A stretch of DNA of 64,000 nt from Dysgonomonas sp. HDW5A (GTDB lineage Bacteria; Bacteroidota; Bacteroidia; Bacteroidales; Dysgonomonadaceae), in NCBI RefSeq assembly GCF_011299555.1, contig NZ_CP049857.1, positions 3,844,001 to 3,908,000 on the forward strand, in the 5' to 3' direction. Positions within the stretch are counted from its first letter, which is position 1; the number at the start of each line of letters is the position of its first letter. This document shows positions 1 through 9,294 of the stretch, piece after piece. A model generated the notes under the pieces. That model ran no database searches, was not told the origin of the DNA, and was given only the letters and a program-made list of their open reading frames with translations. The position numbers and the translations under genes were made by a program.

Positions 1-208
1 TCAAGAGAATGAGAATTCAGTATATTCGACCAAAGACTCGGAAAATCTGAAATATCGCAAGGAAAATATAGTTGACACCTATCAAAAAGAACCACAATCG
101 GCTATAAACGAAAGAATTATATACAAAGAAGCCCCTTCAAAAAAAGTTAAACAGATAATAATTTATTACACTGATAATACTTTTGAAGCTTTTACTCCCG
201 GCCAATGA
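1..208 (+). CDS. 3' end of an unidentified gene (partial)
   Basis: An open frame runs in from the left edge (frame 2) and stops with TGA at 206-208, giving about 68 C-terminal residues. The piece is hydrophilic, rich in Lys, Glu and Asn, and ends with a short hydrophobic beta-like stretch (QIIIYYTDNTFEAF). No family is recognisable from this fragment. It lies upstream of pyrK in the same direction, separated by about 130 bases that include a promoter-like TAACTTTG, so it is probably a separate transcription unit. Confidence 0.55.
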   Translation, partial: QENENSVYSTKDSENLKYRKENIVDTYQKEPQSAINERIIYKEAPSKKVKQIIIYYTDNTFEAFTPGQ

Positions 209-252
209 CAATTTTCTTAAACCCTTTATTCTGAAAAAGCATAAGTTTTGAT

Positions 253-260
253 TAACTTTG
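253..260 (+). promoter_or_regulatory. Possible -7 element upstream of pyrK
   Basis: TAACTTTG matches the Bacteroidetes -7 consensus TAnnTTTG. There is no good TTTG -33 element at the expected 19-21 base spacing, so this is only a moderate candidate. It sits about 78 bases before the pyrK ATG. Confidence 0.4.
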
Positions 261-337
261 TGTGATTTTTAATTCTTGTAGTAATTATACTAACCAAAGC
301 AATAAAAAAGGTCTCAGATCTTAGAAAATTTGTGCAA

Positions 338-1117
338 ATGAAAAAAATGCTTGATTTGATTATTGTCAACAATGATCAGCTAAATCAAAATTATAGCCTT
401 CTCAAATTATCAACTACTGATGGAGCTATACTACCAGAAATGTACCCCGGACAATTTGTAGAAGTTCATGTAGCTGATTCTCCTACTACTTTTCTCAGAC
501 GTCCTATATCTGTTAATTTTATAGATAAGTCTAAAAATGAGCTTTGGTTATTAATCCAAAAGATTGGTGATGGCACAAAGCGAATGGCTGAATATCAAAA
601 AGGAGATATCGTAAATTTGTTACTTCCTCTTGGAAATTCGTTTACATCGCCTGAAAATACGAATAGCGAACTCTTATTGATTGGTGGTGGCGTAGGTACT
701 GCACCTATGTTATATTTAGGGGCTCAGTTAAAACAACAAGGCTTCAAGCCCAACTTTCTCCTCGGAGCACGTTCTTCGGAAGATCTTCTTCAGTTAGATG
801 AATTTGCTAAATATGGAGAGGTATATACTACTACAGAAGATGCCAGCCACGGCGAAAAAGGCTATGTAACTAATCATTCAGTTTTAGAGAAAAAGAATTT
901 TACACATATATATACTTGTGGACCTAAGCCTATGATGATGGCTGTGGCAAATTATGCTCATAAAAAGCAGATCAATTGTGAGGTTTCACTAGAAAACACA
1001 ATGGCTTGCGGTTTTGGCGTATGTCTTTGCTGCATCGAAAATACCCAACGAGGTAATGTATGCGTATGTACAGAAGGACCGGTGTTCAATATTAAAGAAT
1101 TGAAATGGATAAGCTAA
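338..1117 (+). CDS. pyrK: Dihydroorotate dehydrogenase electron transfer subunit (PyrK)
   Basis: Iron-sulfur flavoprotein subunit that passes electrons from the PyrD FMN to NAD in pyrimidine synthesis. The N-terminal FAD domain has the RRPIS motif (about residue 54), followed by an NAD-binding Gly-rich loop GGGVGTAP (about 116) and [10 protein letters not shown]-terminal Cys cluster (CGFGVCLCC, then CVC) supplies the 2Fe-2S ligands. I start at ATG 338; a GTG two codons upstream (332) is also possible. The stop overlaps the start of pyrD by 13 bases, as expected for the two subunits of a class 1B enzyme made together. Length is 259 residues, normal for the family. Confidence 0.95.
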   Translation: MKKMLDLIIVNNDQLNQNYSLLKLSTTDGAILPEMYPGQFVEVHVADSPTTFLRRPISVNFIDKSKNELWLLIQKIGDGTKRMAEYQKGDIVNLLLPLGNSFTSPENTNSELLLIGGGVGTAPMLYLGAQLKQQGFKPNFLLGARSSEDLLQLDEFAKYGEVYTTTEDASHGEKGYVTNHSVLEKKNFTHIYTCGPKPMMMAVANYAHKKQINCEVSLENTMACGFGVCLCCIENTQRGNVCVCTEGPVFNIKELKWIS

Positions 1118-2016
1118 GAGTAAATATAGGTAACCTGAGTCTTAAGAACCCTGTAATGACAGCATCGGGTACTTTTGGTTATGGAAAAGAATATGCGGAT
1201 TTTATTGATCTATCGAAACTTGGAGGAATCTGCGTGAAGGGAACTACTTTACATGATCGTCAGGGCAATGATTATCCGAGAATGGCAGAAACCCCTTCGG
1301 GAATGCTTAATGCTGTAGGCTTACAGAATAAAGGTGTAGACTACTTTGTTTCGAATATTTATCCCGAAATAAAAGATTTTGATACTCATATCATAGTTAA
1401 TGTATCAGGTTCTACCCTTGAAGATTATGCTGAATGTGCAGCCAGACTAAATCATTTGGATAAAGTTCCCGGAATAGAATTAAATATCTCCTGTCCGAAT
1501 GTAAAAGAAGGCGGTATGGCTTTCGGAACTTCGGCTTGCTCTGCAGCAGAAGTTGTAAAGGCTGTAAGAAAAGCATACGACAAAACAATAATAGTCAAAC
1601 TATCTCCTAATGTTACTGATATTACAGAGATAGCACGTGCCGTTGAATCTGAAGGAGCTGATGCAGTATCCTTGATCAACACACTACTAGGAATGGCTAT
1701 TGACATAAATAAACAAAAACCTATTTTATCGACAGTCACAGGAGGCTTATCAGGGCCTTGCGTTAAGCCAATAGCACTACGTATGGTTTGGCAGACATAT
1801 AATGCCGTAAAAATCCCTGTAATAGGTATGGGAGGTATATCATCATGGCAGGACGCTATCGAGTTTATACTTGCCGGTTCATCAGCTATTCAAATCGGAA
1901 CATATAACTTTATTGACCCAACTATATCAGTTAAAGTATTAGATGGTATATTAGCATACATGGATCAACATAATATTAAAAATATTAATGATCTAGTTGG
2001 TCAACTAAAATCATAA
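1105..2016 (+). CDS. pyrD: Dihydroorotate dehydrogenase B, catalytic subunit (PyrD)
   Basis: FMN-containing TIM-barrel enzyme that oxidises dihydroorotate to orotate, the fourth step of UMP synthesis. It is class 1B rather than the membrane-bound class 2: it has the catalytic cysteine in [11 protein letters not shown] (Cys130), lacks an N-terminal membrane helix, and is paired with pyrK, which it overlaps by 13 bases. The phosphate/FMN binding segment GMGGISSW lies near residue 240 and QIGTYNF near the end. Length is 303 residues, normal for the family. A bidirectional hairpin terminator follows. Confidence 0.96.
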   Translation: MDKLRVNIGNLSLKNPVMTASGTFGYGKEYADFIDLSKLGGICVKGTTLHDRQGNDYPRMAETPSGMLNAVGLQNKGVDYFVSNIYPEIKDFDTHIIVNVSGSTLEDYAECAARLNHLDKVPGIELNISCPNVKEGGMAFGTSACSAAEVVKAVRKAYDKTIIVKLSPNVTDITEIARAVESEGADAVSLINTLLGMAIDINKQKPILSTVTGGLSGPCVKPIALRMVWQTYNAVKIPVIGMGGISSWQDAIEFILAGSSAIQIGTYNFIDPTISVKVLDGILAYMDQHNIKNINDLVGQLKS

Positions 2017-2050
2017 ACATCTGTAAACAAAACACTTATTAAGATAAAAT

Positions 2051-2080
2051 AAAAAAGGTTGCCGATAAGCAACCTTTTTT
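2051..2080. terminator. Bidirectional terminator between pyrD and the nitroreductase
   Basis: The stem GGTTGC/GCAACC (2057-2062 and 2069-2074) is extended by A:T pairs: six A precede it and six T follow it. It can therefore end pyrD on the plus strand and serve the converging nitroreductase gene on the minus strand. Confidence 0.85.
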
Positions 2081-2104
2081 ATTCTATATACATTTATATA
2101 TCAA

Positions 2105-2713
2105 TTATTTAGGATATCCTACAGCTTGTACCAATGTTACTTCCTGTTTATCTGTCAATTTTAAGGCAGGAGGTAATTTTGCTCTGCTGAATGAACCTCT
2201 GGCAACAGTACCCAAACCTTCAGATGCACAGAAAAGATATACATTTTGAGAAATATAACCTGTATCAATAAAAGCAGCTTCTCTATTTGATGCTTTATCC
2301 AGATTAGCCACAAATACTAAATTTACAGCAGCATCGTTTACATAAGCTTGTGAACCGAGACCATCTCTTAAATCGCCTTTAACATGCAACTTTAGTTTAT
2401 TTTCTTTAGCATCATAAAAATAAACACCGTCTTTAAACATCACATACACATCAATCTCCTGACGATCTTGAGACGAAGGTGCTGTTCTTTTGTCAGGGCG
2501 ATTAAATCCGTTAGTAGCCCAAAGCAAATTAGACAAGGTCTGATTGTCTAGTTCCTTACCTGAGAAATCTCTTGATGACTGTCTGTCATTCAATGCTACA
2601 AATAATGGTTTACCTCCTGTTTTTACTGGAGCTGGTAATTCTATGATTTCTTGCTGAGCACAAGCGAATAAAGCTGATGCAAATAAGCAAATAGCAATTA
2701 GTAAATGTTTCAT
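2105..2713 (-). CDS. Exported nitroreductase / SagB-type dehydrogenase family protein
   Basis: FMN-dependent oxidoreductase fold. The N-terminus is a signal peptide ending in LFACAQQ; the Cys could be a lipidation site, but the box is imperfect, so plain cleavage is equally possible. The mature part has the SagB/nitroreductase pattern: LNDRQSSRDFSGKELDNQ (FMN-binding Arg/Ser), LSNLLWATNGFNRP, and a C-terminal GLGTVARGSF and TLVQAVGYPK. Length is 202 residues. Exported members of this family are common in Bacteroidales; their substrate is generally unknown, and nothing here identifies it. It is transcribed alone, convergent to pyrD. Confidence 0.85.
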   Translation of the reverse strand: MKHLLIAICLFASALFACAQQEIIELPAPVKTGGKPLFVALNDRQSSRDFSGKELDNQTLSNLLWATNGFNRPDKRTAPSSQDRQEIDVYVMFKDGVYFYDAKENKLKLHVKGDLRDGLGSQAYVNDAAVNLVFVANLDKASNREAAFIDTGYISQNVYLFCASEGLGTVARGSFSRAKLPPALKLTDKQEVTLVQAVGYPK

Positions 2714-2744
2714 GTTTCTTTCTTTTTTTTATAAATTAGATATA

Positions 2745-2752
2745 CAAAAATA
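2745..2752 (-). promoter_or_regulatory. -7 promoter element of the exported nitroreductase
   Basis: On the minus strand this reads TATTTTTG, a full match to TAnnTTTG, about 32 bases before the ATG at 2713. No convincing -33 TTTG was seen. Confidence 0.45.
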
Positions 2753-2830
2753 TGCTTTTATTAAGAGAATACATCTTGATGTATTTCCTTTTGTTATTTT
2801 TCGATGTACATTTTTTATATAATTAAGAAG

Positions 2831-2860
2831 TTTGTCATATACAGATATACATTATCTTTG
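2831..2860 (+). promoter_or_regulatory. Bacteroidetes-type promoter of the DUF4105/Lnb gene
   Basis: TTTG at 2831-2834 and TATCTTTG at 2853-2860 with an 18-base spacer. This is close to the TTTG-N19..21-TAnnTTTG consensus. It lies inside the longest open frame (TTG start at 2832), which argues that translation starts downstream at GTG 2886. Confidence 0.65.
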
Positions 2861-2885
2861 TATTTCACATATTCAATTACAAATA

Positions 2886-4076
2886 GTGATAAAAAAAATA
2901 TTTTACATCATACTGCTGTTTTGTATCAGCATACAACATATAGAAGCTCAACAGGTACAATTATCTGATTCAGCAAAAATTAGCTTGCTAACTAGTTCTC
3001 CTTGGGATAAAGAGGTTTACGCCATATTCGGACATACCGCCATAAGAATTGAAGATCCTGTTAATCAATTTGATGTTGTATTCAATTACGGATTATTCAG
3101 TTTTGATACTCCTAATTTTATGTTTCGGTTTATAAAAGGCGAAACCGATTATATGGTTGGAGCCGAAAACTTCAACAGATATATAGAAGAATATAAATTA
3201 AGAGGTGTTGGAGTTACTCAGCAAACATTAAATATAACCCAAAAAGAGAAACAAAATATATTTGATGCTCTAGTTATAAACAGCTTACCCGAAAACCGAG
3301 TTTATAGATATAACTACTTCTATGACAATTGCTCAACTCGTCCAAGAGATATAATCGAAAATAATATTGAAGGAATTATTCACTATAATCCAACAAATAA
3401 TAAGCAAACATACAGAGACTTAGTCCATGAATGCGTTTGGTCAAAACCATGGATACGTTTTGGGATTGATTTAGTTATTGGAGCTGGTGCTGATAAAGAA
3501 ATAACAGATAGACAAAAAGATTTTTTGCCTTTATACTTAATGGATGCTTATACTCAAGCAACCATAAAAAATGCAGATGGTAGTAATCGCCCTCTTTTAT
3601 CTGAACAGGTGGATATATCTATTTCTCCTAAAAATGACACATTTATACTAATAGATCCACCCTTTGTTATTGGTTGTTTATTATTAGTTTTTACTTTGAT
3701 AATTTCAGTATTATCCTATAAAAAAAATAACATCTTAATTGGGAGTATATTCGATACTCTTTTGTTTGCTGTAGCAGGTATTGCCGGATGCATAATATTC
3801 TTTCTGATGTTCTTTTCTACACACCCCTGTACCAATCCAAACTGGAATATTATATGGTTAAATCCACTTCAATTACTATTCGCATTTTTCTTTTTAATAA
3901 AACTGCTCTCAAAATATGTGTACTACTATCATTTTATTAACTTTGCAGCATTGATACTGCTGCTTTTGGCTTGGTTTTTGATACCACAGTATCTGGAGTT
4001 AGCTTTTATTCCATACATCCTTTCCCTATGTATACGATCGGGAGTGAATGTATTACAATATAAAAAAAAATCTTAA
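2886..4076 (+). CDS. lnb: DUF4105 / Lnb-type membrane protein, likely lipoprotein N-acyltransferase
   Basis: 396 residues from GTG 2886, chosen because the promoter covers the longer start. A signal peptide or signal anchor (residues 1-21) is followed by the periplasmic DUF4105 (Lnb N-terminal) domain. This carries a conserved His in PWDKEVYAIFGHTAIRI (His50) and Cys in FYDNCSTRPRD (Cys149), which look like a Cys-His catalytic pair. Four or five membrane helices follow between about 255 and 390. From memory, the Bacteroides member of this family is the enzyme that adds the third acyl chain to lipoproteins, replacing Lnt. That function is family knowledge, not shown here. It is followed by a dead phosphatase-fold protein and secA on the same strand, an envelope-biogenesis context. 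Confidence 0.8.
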   Translation: MIKKIFYIILLFCISIQHIEAQQVQLSDSAKISLLTSSPWDKEVYAIFGHTAIRIEDPVNQFDVVFNYGLFSFDTPNFMFRFIKGETDYMVGAENFNRYIEEYKLRGVGVTQQTLNITQKEKQNIFDALVINSLPENRVYRYNYFYDNCSTRPRDIIENNIEGIIHYNPTNNKQTYRDLVHECVWSKPWIRFGIDLVIGAGADKEITDRQKDFLPLYLMDAYTQATIKNADGSNRPLLSEQVDISISPKNDTFILIDPPFVIGCLLLVFTLIISVLSYKKNNILIGSIFDTLLFAVAGIAGCIIFFLMFFSTHPCTNPNWNIIWLNPLQLLFAFFFLIKLLSKYVYYYHFINFAALILLLLAWFLIPQYLELAFIPYILSLCIRSGVNVLQYKKKS

Positions 4077-4077
4077 T

Positions 4078-4112
4078 CCTCTATAATTAAATAAATTACA
4101 TAATTATAGAGG
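4078..4112. repeat. Perfect 11-bp inverted repeat between lnb-like gene and phosphatase-fold gene
   Basis: CCTCTATAATT at 4078-4088 and its exact complement at 4102-4112 are separated by 13 bases. No T-run follows on the plus strand, so it is a poor intrinsic terminator there. It could be an RNA processing or attenuation hairpin inside the operon, or a weak terminator. Confidence 0.45.
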
Positions 4113-4138
4113 AATAAAAAGATTAGCTTGATAGTTTA

Positions 4139-5722
4139 ATGATAAGAATAATAACATCCCTTGTAGCTGTACTTACAGTGACATCTATACAATCGCAAAC
4201 AGCTTTGAGAGAAACTCCAAAGTTGGTGATTGGCATAACTATTGACCAGTTACGGGCTGATTATCTCGAACTATTTCAGCATACTTTCTCTGAAAGAGGA
4301 TTTAAAAGACTCTTAAATGACGGTTTGGTATATCAGAATATGGTATTTGATTTTCCAAATCTCAATGAAGCCTCCTCGATTGCCACGCTATATACAGGTA
4401 CAAACCCTTCTCATCACGGAATAATTTATAGTAAACGCTTTCTACCTGACAGAAATTCAGAAGTTTCTATTTTTGAAGATAATGCTTTCCTTGGAAATTA
4501 TACCAAAGAAAAGCTTTCTCCTGCCGCTTTACGTGTAGGAACTATTACCGATGAACTGAAAATTGCATCTAAAGGAAGATCCGATATATATAGTTTTGCT
4601 CCAAATTCGTTTCAGGCACTAATTTCTGCCGGACATGCTGCTAACGGAGCATATTGGATCGAAGACTATTCCGGAAAATGGGCTACATCGACCTATTTTA
4701 AAGACTTCGATTGGAGCGTAGAACAAGAAAACAGATCGAATATCTATCCGAGCAGAATAAATACACTTGTTTGGCAGCCGTTACTAAGCACTGACAGATA
4801 TAATTTATTTCCCTATGGAAGTGAAGCTGTTAGTTTTAGCAATAAATTACTAAAAGCAGATAATTCATTCCAATTATTTAAAGAATCTCCTTTCGCCAAC
4901 GAGAATATAACCAAGACAGCTATAACATTGATGCAAAAAGCTGATATGGGAAAACGCTCACGTCCTGACTTTCTGGCTCTGACATATTATGCAGGAAATT
5001 TCTCGGCATCATCCGATGGCGAATATTCATACGAGATACAAGATACATATGCTCGATTAGACAGAGAAATAGCTACATTATTGGATCAAGTTGAAAAGAC
5101 TGTTGGTCTACAAAATACTTTAATCTTTGTTACTTCTACAGGATACTATAGCTCCAATGTAGTTAGTACCGATAATGTACGGTCTTCAGCAGGTATATTC
5201 TATACCAACAGATGCGAGGCTTTACTCAATATGTACCTCATGGCTATATATGGTAAAGAACAGTGGGTAGAGAAATATCACAATCAACAAATATATCTGA
5301 ACCGAAAACTGATAGAAAGCAAAAATATCAGCTTAGAGGAAATTCAAAATAAAGCTTCCGAATTTGTAGTCCAATTCACCGGAGTACAAGATGCAACAAC
5401 ATCTATACGACTTCTTACAGGAAAGACAGACTCTAATATGCAGGCTTATCGAAATATCTTAGACAAAGATATTTCAGGAGATATTATAATCCAGATTCGC
5501 CCCGGATATCAGATTATAGATGAGCAAAATCCCTCGTCATTAAAAAAAATACAACGAGAGACTGCTGTAGTTTGCCCCGCAATTTTCTTTGGTTATAATA
5601 TTAAACCGGAGAAAATAAAAAGAACAATTAAAGCAACAGAAATAGCACCAACGGTATGCCGTATTTTACGTATACGCTCTCCTAATGCCGCTAAAGACCA
5701 ACCATTACCCGAGTTTCTTTAA
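4139..5722 (+). CDS. Exported alkaline-phosphatase-superfamily protein, apparently catalytically dead
   Basis: 527 residues with a signal peptide (1-20). The fold is that of PafA/nucleotide-pyrophosphatase enzymes: KLVIGITIDQLRADYL at the N-terminus, then LYTGTNPSHHGI, EIQDTYARLDREIATLLD (299-316), and TEIAPTVCRILRI near the end. The metal and nucleophile positions are missing. Where active members have Thr-x-Pro-Gly-His-Ala before the LYTG element, this protein has NEASSIA (76-82). The Asp-x-x-x-His site reads YYAGNF (283-288). The ADHG site reads TSTG (332-335). Only the first Asp (Asp36) remains. I infer a pseudoenzyme, perhaps a binding or chaperone protein. It lies 49 bases before secA. 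Confidence 0.82.
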   Translation: MIRIITSLVAVLTVTSIQSQTALRETPKLVIGITIDQLRADYLELFQHTFSERGFKRLLNDGLVYQNMVFDFPNLNEASSIATLYTGTNPSHHGIIYSKRFLPDRNSEVSIFEDNAFLGNYTKEKLSPAALRVGTITDELKIASKGRSDIYSFAPNSFQALISAGHAANGAYWIEDYSGKWATSTYFKDFDWSVEQENRSNIYPSRINTLVWQPLLSTDRYNLFPYGSEAVSFSNKLLKADNSFQLFKESPFANENITKTAITLMQKADMGKRSRPDFLALTYYAGNFSASSDGEYSYEIQDTYARLDREIATLLDQVEKTVGLQNTLIFVTSTGYYSSNVVSTDNVRSSAGIFYTNRCEALLNMYLMAIYGKEQWVEKYHNQQIYLNRKLIESKNISLEEIQNKASEFVVQFTGVQDATTSIRLLTGKTDSNMQAYRNILDKDISGDIIIQIRPGYQIIDEQNPSSLKKIQRETAVVCPAIFFGYNIKPEKIKRTIKATEIAPTVCRILRIRSPNAAKDQPLPEFL

Positions 5723-5771
5723 GAAATGAAACTCACTATTAAAAACTTTAAAATAATAACAAACAATATAT

Positions 5772-8700
5772 ATGGGATTTAATGACATTCTAGCCAAACT
5801 TTTTGGCAATAAATCTACAAGAGATGCAAAGCATATCACACCTTATGTGGAAAAGATAAAAGCTGCATACCCGGCCATAGAGGCTCTATCTAATGATGAA
5901 TTAAGAGCTAAAACCGAAGAACTTAAGAAAACGATACAAGATTTTGTTTCAGCAGAAAAAAATAAAATAGCTGAACTTAAATCAGGAATCGAAGATATTG
6001 ACATCGACCAAAGAGAAGATATCTGGGCACAAATAGACAAATTAGAAAAAGAAGTTACCGATAAATACGAAACTGTACTAGATCAAATTTTACCGGAAGC
6101 ATTTTCTATTGTAAAAGACACTGCTCGTCGTTTTACTCAAAATGAAGAAATTGTAGTTACTGCAACCGATTTTGATAGAGAACTTGCAGAAACAAAAGAC
6201 TTTGTACGCATTGAAGGAGATAAAGCGATTTATCAGAACCATTGGATGGCCGGAGGTAATGAAATTACCTGGGATATGATCCATTATGATGTGCAGTTAT
6301 TCGGAGGGGTTGTTCTTCATAAAGGTAAAATTGCAGAGATGGCTACCGGAGAAGGAAAAACCTTAGTGGGTACACTTCCTGTTTTCCTGAATGCTCTTAC
6401 CGGAAATGGTGTTCATTTGGTAACAGTAAATGACTACTTGGCACGACGTGACTCGGAATGGATGGGACCTCTATATATGTTCAATGGTTTATCTGTTGAG
6501 TGTATAGATAAATACCAACCTAACTCTGAAGGTCGCCGCAAAGCTTATCAAGCCGATATTACATTTGGAACAAATAACGAATTTGGATTTGACTACCTTC
6601 GTGACAATATGGCTATCAGCTCTTCAGACTTGGTACAACGCAAGCATAACTATGCGATTGTCGACGAGGTTGACTCTGTGCTAATTGATGATGCACGTAC
6701 ACCTCTTATCATTTCGGGACCAATACCTAAAGGTGAGATTCAAATGTTTGACGAATTTCGCCCCCGTGTAGAAATTATCGTAAAAACACAAAGAGATCTT
6801 TGTACAAAACTTCTTGCTGAAGCTAAGTCAAAAATGTCTTCTTCTGATTCTAAAGTACAAGAAGAAGGAGCTCTATTGTTATACAGATCATATAAAGGTT
6901 TACCTAAAAACAAACCTCTTATCAAATTTTTAAGTGAACCCGGTATTAAATCGGCAATGCTTAAAACAGAAGAGCACTACATGTCAGAACAAATGCGTAA
7001 TATGCATATTGTTACTGATGATTTGTACTTCGTTATTGATGAAAAAAATAACAGCATTGAGTTAACTGATAAAGGTATCGATCTTTTGACCGGTAATTCG
7101 GATGACCCTCATTTCTTTGTTCTTCCAGATATTGGTGCTCAAATGGCTGAAATAGAAAATGCCAATACTACTGATGAGCAAAAAGCGGAACAAAAAGATG
7201 AATTGATGCAAAACTACAGTGTCAAATCAGAGCGTGTTCACACAGTTAATCAGTTACTTAAAGCATATACTTTATTTGAAAAGGACGATGAATACGTTGT
7301 TATTGATAACAAAGTAATGATCGTTGATGAGCAAACCGGTCGTATTATGGACGGTCGTCGCTATTCTGATGGATTACACCAAGCTATAGAAGCTAAAGAA
7401 CAAGTAAAAGTAGAAGCTGCTACTCAGACTTTTGCGACTATTACCCTGCAAAATTATTTCCGTATGTACAATAAACTGTCAGGTATGACGGGTACTGCCG
7501 AAACAGAAGCTGGTGAGCTATGGGATATCTACAAACTAGATGTTGTGGTAATTCCAACCAATCGCCCTATATCTCGTCAAGATATGAATGATCGTATCTA
7601 TAAGACAAAACGTGAGAAATATGCAGCAGTAATTCAAGAAGTAGAAGATCTTACATCAAAAGGACGTCCTGTTCTAGTTGGTACAACTTCTGTAGAAATA
7701 TCTGAATTATTGAGTAGAATGCTTACTCAACGCAAAATCAAGCATAATGTACTGAATGCTAAGTTACACCAGAGAGAAGCCGAAATTGTAGCTCTAGCCG
7801 GACAAACTAGTGCTGTTACAATTGCGACAAATATGGCAGGTCGTGGTACCGACATTAAGCTTTCCCCAGAAGTTAAAGCTGCAGGTGGTTTAGCTATTTT
7901 AGGTACTGAAAGACACGAATCTCGTCGTGTTGACCGTCAGTTACGTGGTCGTGCAGGACGTCAAGGAGACCCGGGTTCATCTGTATTCTTTGTTTCATTA
8001 GAAGACCAATTGATGCGTTTATTTGCTACTGAGCGTATTGCCAGTCTAATGGACAGAATGGGATTCAAAGAAGGAGAAGTTCTTGAGCATAATATGTTGA
8101 GCAAATCGGTTGAACGTGCTCAGAAGAAAGTTGAAGAAAATAACTTTGGTATTCGTAAACGTCTGTTAGAATATGATGATGTAATGAACTCTCAACGTGA
8201 GGTTATTTACAAACGTCGTCGCCACGCCCTTATGGGAGAACGTATTGGCATAGACATTATAAATATGCTTTTCGATTCTGCCAGCTCAATTACAGAACAA
8301 TACGCAGAAAGTCAGGACTATGAAGGTTTGAAAATAGAAATACTTCGTGTATTATCAATGGAATGTCCTATTGATGAAGCTACATTCAGATCAGCAAGAC
8401 CCGATAAGCTTGTAGATATCGTTTATGAGCATGCTGTGAAGAATTTTAAACACAGAATGGACAGACTGGCAGAAATTGCTAATCCTGTAATTAAAGATGT
8501 ATATGAGAATCAAGGAGGAAACTTCGAAAATATATTAATTCCAATTACTGACGGTAAGCGTATCTATAATGTTACTTGTAACTTGAAAGAGGCTTACGAA
8601 ACAGGTTCTAAAGGAGTTATTAAATCATTCGAAAAATCAATTCTTCTACATACAATAGACGAACAATGGAAAGAACACTTGCGTGAGATGGATGAACTGC

Positions 8701-9068
8701 GTCATTCGGTACAAAATGCAAGTTATGAACAAAAAGATCCACTATTAATTTACAAACTTGAATCTTTCAGTTTGTTCAAAACAATGGTTGACAGTATCAA
8801 TAAGAAAGCTGTAGCTATTTTGATGCGTGGTCAAATACCGGTTCGCCAATCTGAAGAAGTACAGGAAGCTAAAGTTGAAGAAAAGACCGACTTCAGCAAA
8901 TACAAAACAGAAAAAGAAGATATAGACGAAGAACAAGCTCCAAAAGAAGAGAATAAAAAACCTAAACAAGCTCCGATAAGAGTTGAGAAAAAGTTAGGTA
9001 GAAATGATCCTTGCTTCTGTGGCAGTGGCAAAAAATACAAAAATTGCCACGGACAAGATGAAGTTTAA
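5772..9068 (+). CDS. secA: Preprotein translocase ATPase SecA
   Basis: Motor ATPase that pushes unfolded preproteins through SecYEG. Walker A is GEGKT (193-197), the DEVD box is at 298-301, and the helicase arginine-finger region [13 protein letters not shown] lies near 720. The C-terminal zinc site is [13 protein letters not shown] (Cys1081, Cys1083, Cys1092, His1093), which binds SecB or ribosomes in other species. At 1098 residues it is about 200 longer than the E. coli protein, with extra sequence around residues 330-480, as is usual in Bacteroidetes. An acidic/basic low-complexity linker (1025-1070) precedes the zinc tail. It is the last gene before a strong terminator. Confidence 0.98.
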   Translation: MGFNDILAKLFGNKSTRDAKHITPYVEKIKAAYPAIEALSNDELRAKTEELKKTIQDFVSAEKNKIAELKSGIEDIDIDQREDIWAQIDKLEKEVTDKYETVLDQILPEAFSIVKDTARRFTQNEEIVVTATDFDRELAETKDFVRIEGDKAIYQNHWMAGGNEITWDMIHYDVQLFGGVVLHKGKIAEMATGEGKTLVGTLPVFLNALTGNGVHLVTVNDYLARRDSEWMGPLYMFNGLSVECIDKYQPNSEGRRKAYQADITFGTNNEFGFDYLRDNMAISSSDLVQRKHNYAIVDEVDSVLIDDARTPLIISGPIPKGEIQMFDEFRPRVEIIVKTQRDLCTKLLAEAKSKMSSSDSKVQEEGALLLYRSYKGLPKNKPLIKFLSEPGIKSAMLKTEEHYMSEQMRNMHIVTDDLYFVIDEKNNSIELTDKGIDLLTGNSDDPHFFVLPDIGAQMAEIENANTTDEQKAEQKDELMQNYSVKSERVHTVNQLLKAYTLFEKDDEYVVIDNKVMIVDEQTGRIMDGRRYSDGLHQAIEAKEQVKVEAATQTFATITLQNYFRMYNKLSGMTGTAETEAGELWDIYKLDVVVIPTNRPISRQDMNDRIYKTKREKYAAVIQEVEDLTSKGRPVLVGTTSVEISELLSRMLTQRKIKHNVLNAKLHQREAEIVALAGQTSAVTIATNMAGRGTDIKLSPEVKAAGGLAILGTERHESRRVDRQLRGRAGRQGDPGSSVFFVSLEDQLMRLFATERIASLMDRMGFKEGEVLEHNMLSKSVERAQKKVEENNFGIRKRLLEYDDVMNSQREVIYKRRRHALMGERIGIDIINMLFDSASSITEQYAESQDYEGLKIEILRVLSMECPIDEATFRSARPDKLVDIVYEHAVKNFKHRMDRLAEIANPVIKDVYENQGGNFENILIPITDGKRIYNVTCNLKEAYETGSKGVIKSFEKSILLHTIDEQWKEHLREMDELRHSVQNASYEQKDPLLIYKLESFSLFKTMVDSINKKAVAILMRGQIPVRQSEEVQEAKVEEKTDFSKYKTEKEDIDEEQAPKEENKKPKQAPIRVEKKLGRNDPCFCGSGKKYKNCHGQDEV

Positions 9069-9094
9069 TCATTAAGTTATCTTCTGAGATATAC

Positions 9095-9147
9095 AGGAGT
9101 CTTATATTGCTAAAAATAAGCAATATAAGACTCCTCTCTTTTTTATT
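9095..9147 (+). terminator. Terminator of the secA operon
   Basis: A perfect 17-bp stem (9095-9111 with 9119-9135) and a 7-base loop are followed by a T-rich run ending at about 9147. It is one of the strongest hairpins in the window. Confidence 0.92.
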
Positions 9148-9294
9148 ACAATCTTCATCCGGAACCTTTACTTTGTGTGGAAATGTTTCCAAAATTGAAA
9201 GTTTTTTTGTAATTTAGCAGGGTTTTTAAAGTCAGTAAGGCTTTAGCAATAAAAGGAAACAAATAAAAAAATATTATATTAAAACTTATCTTTA

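Noticed and set aside
2832-2885. Upstream TTG-initiated extension of the DUF4105/Lnb gene
   Set aside because: It overlaps a good promoter (TTTG-N18-TATCTTTG) and precedes the signal peptide; GTG 2886 fits better.
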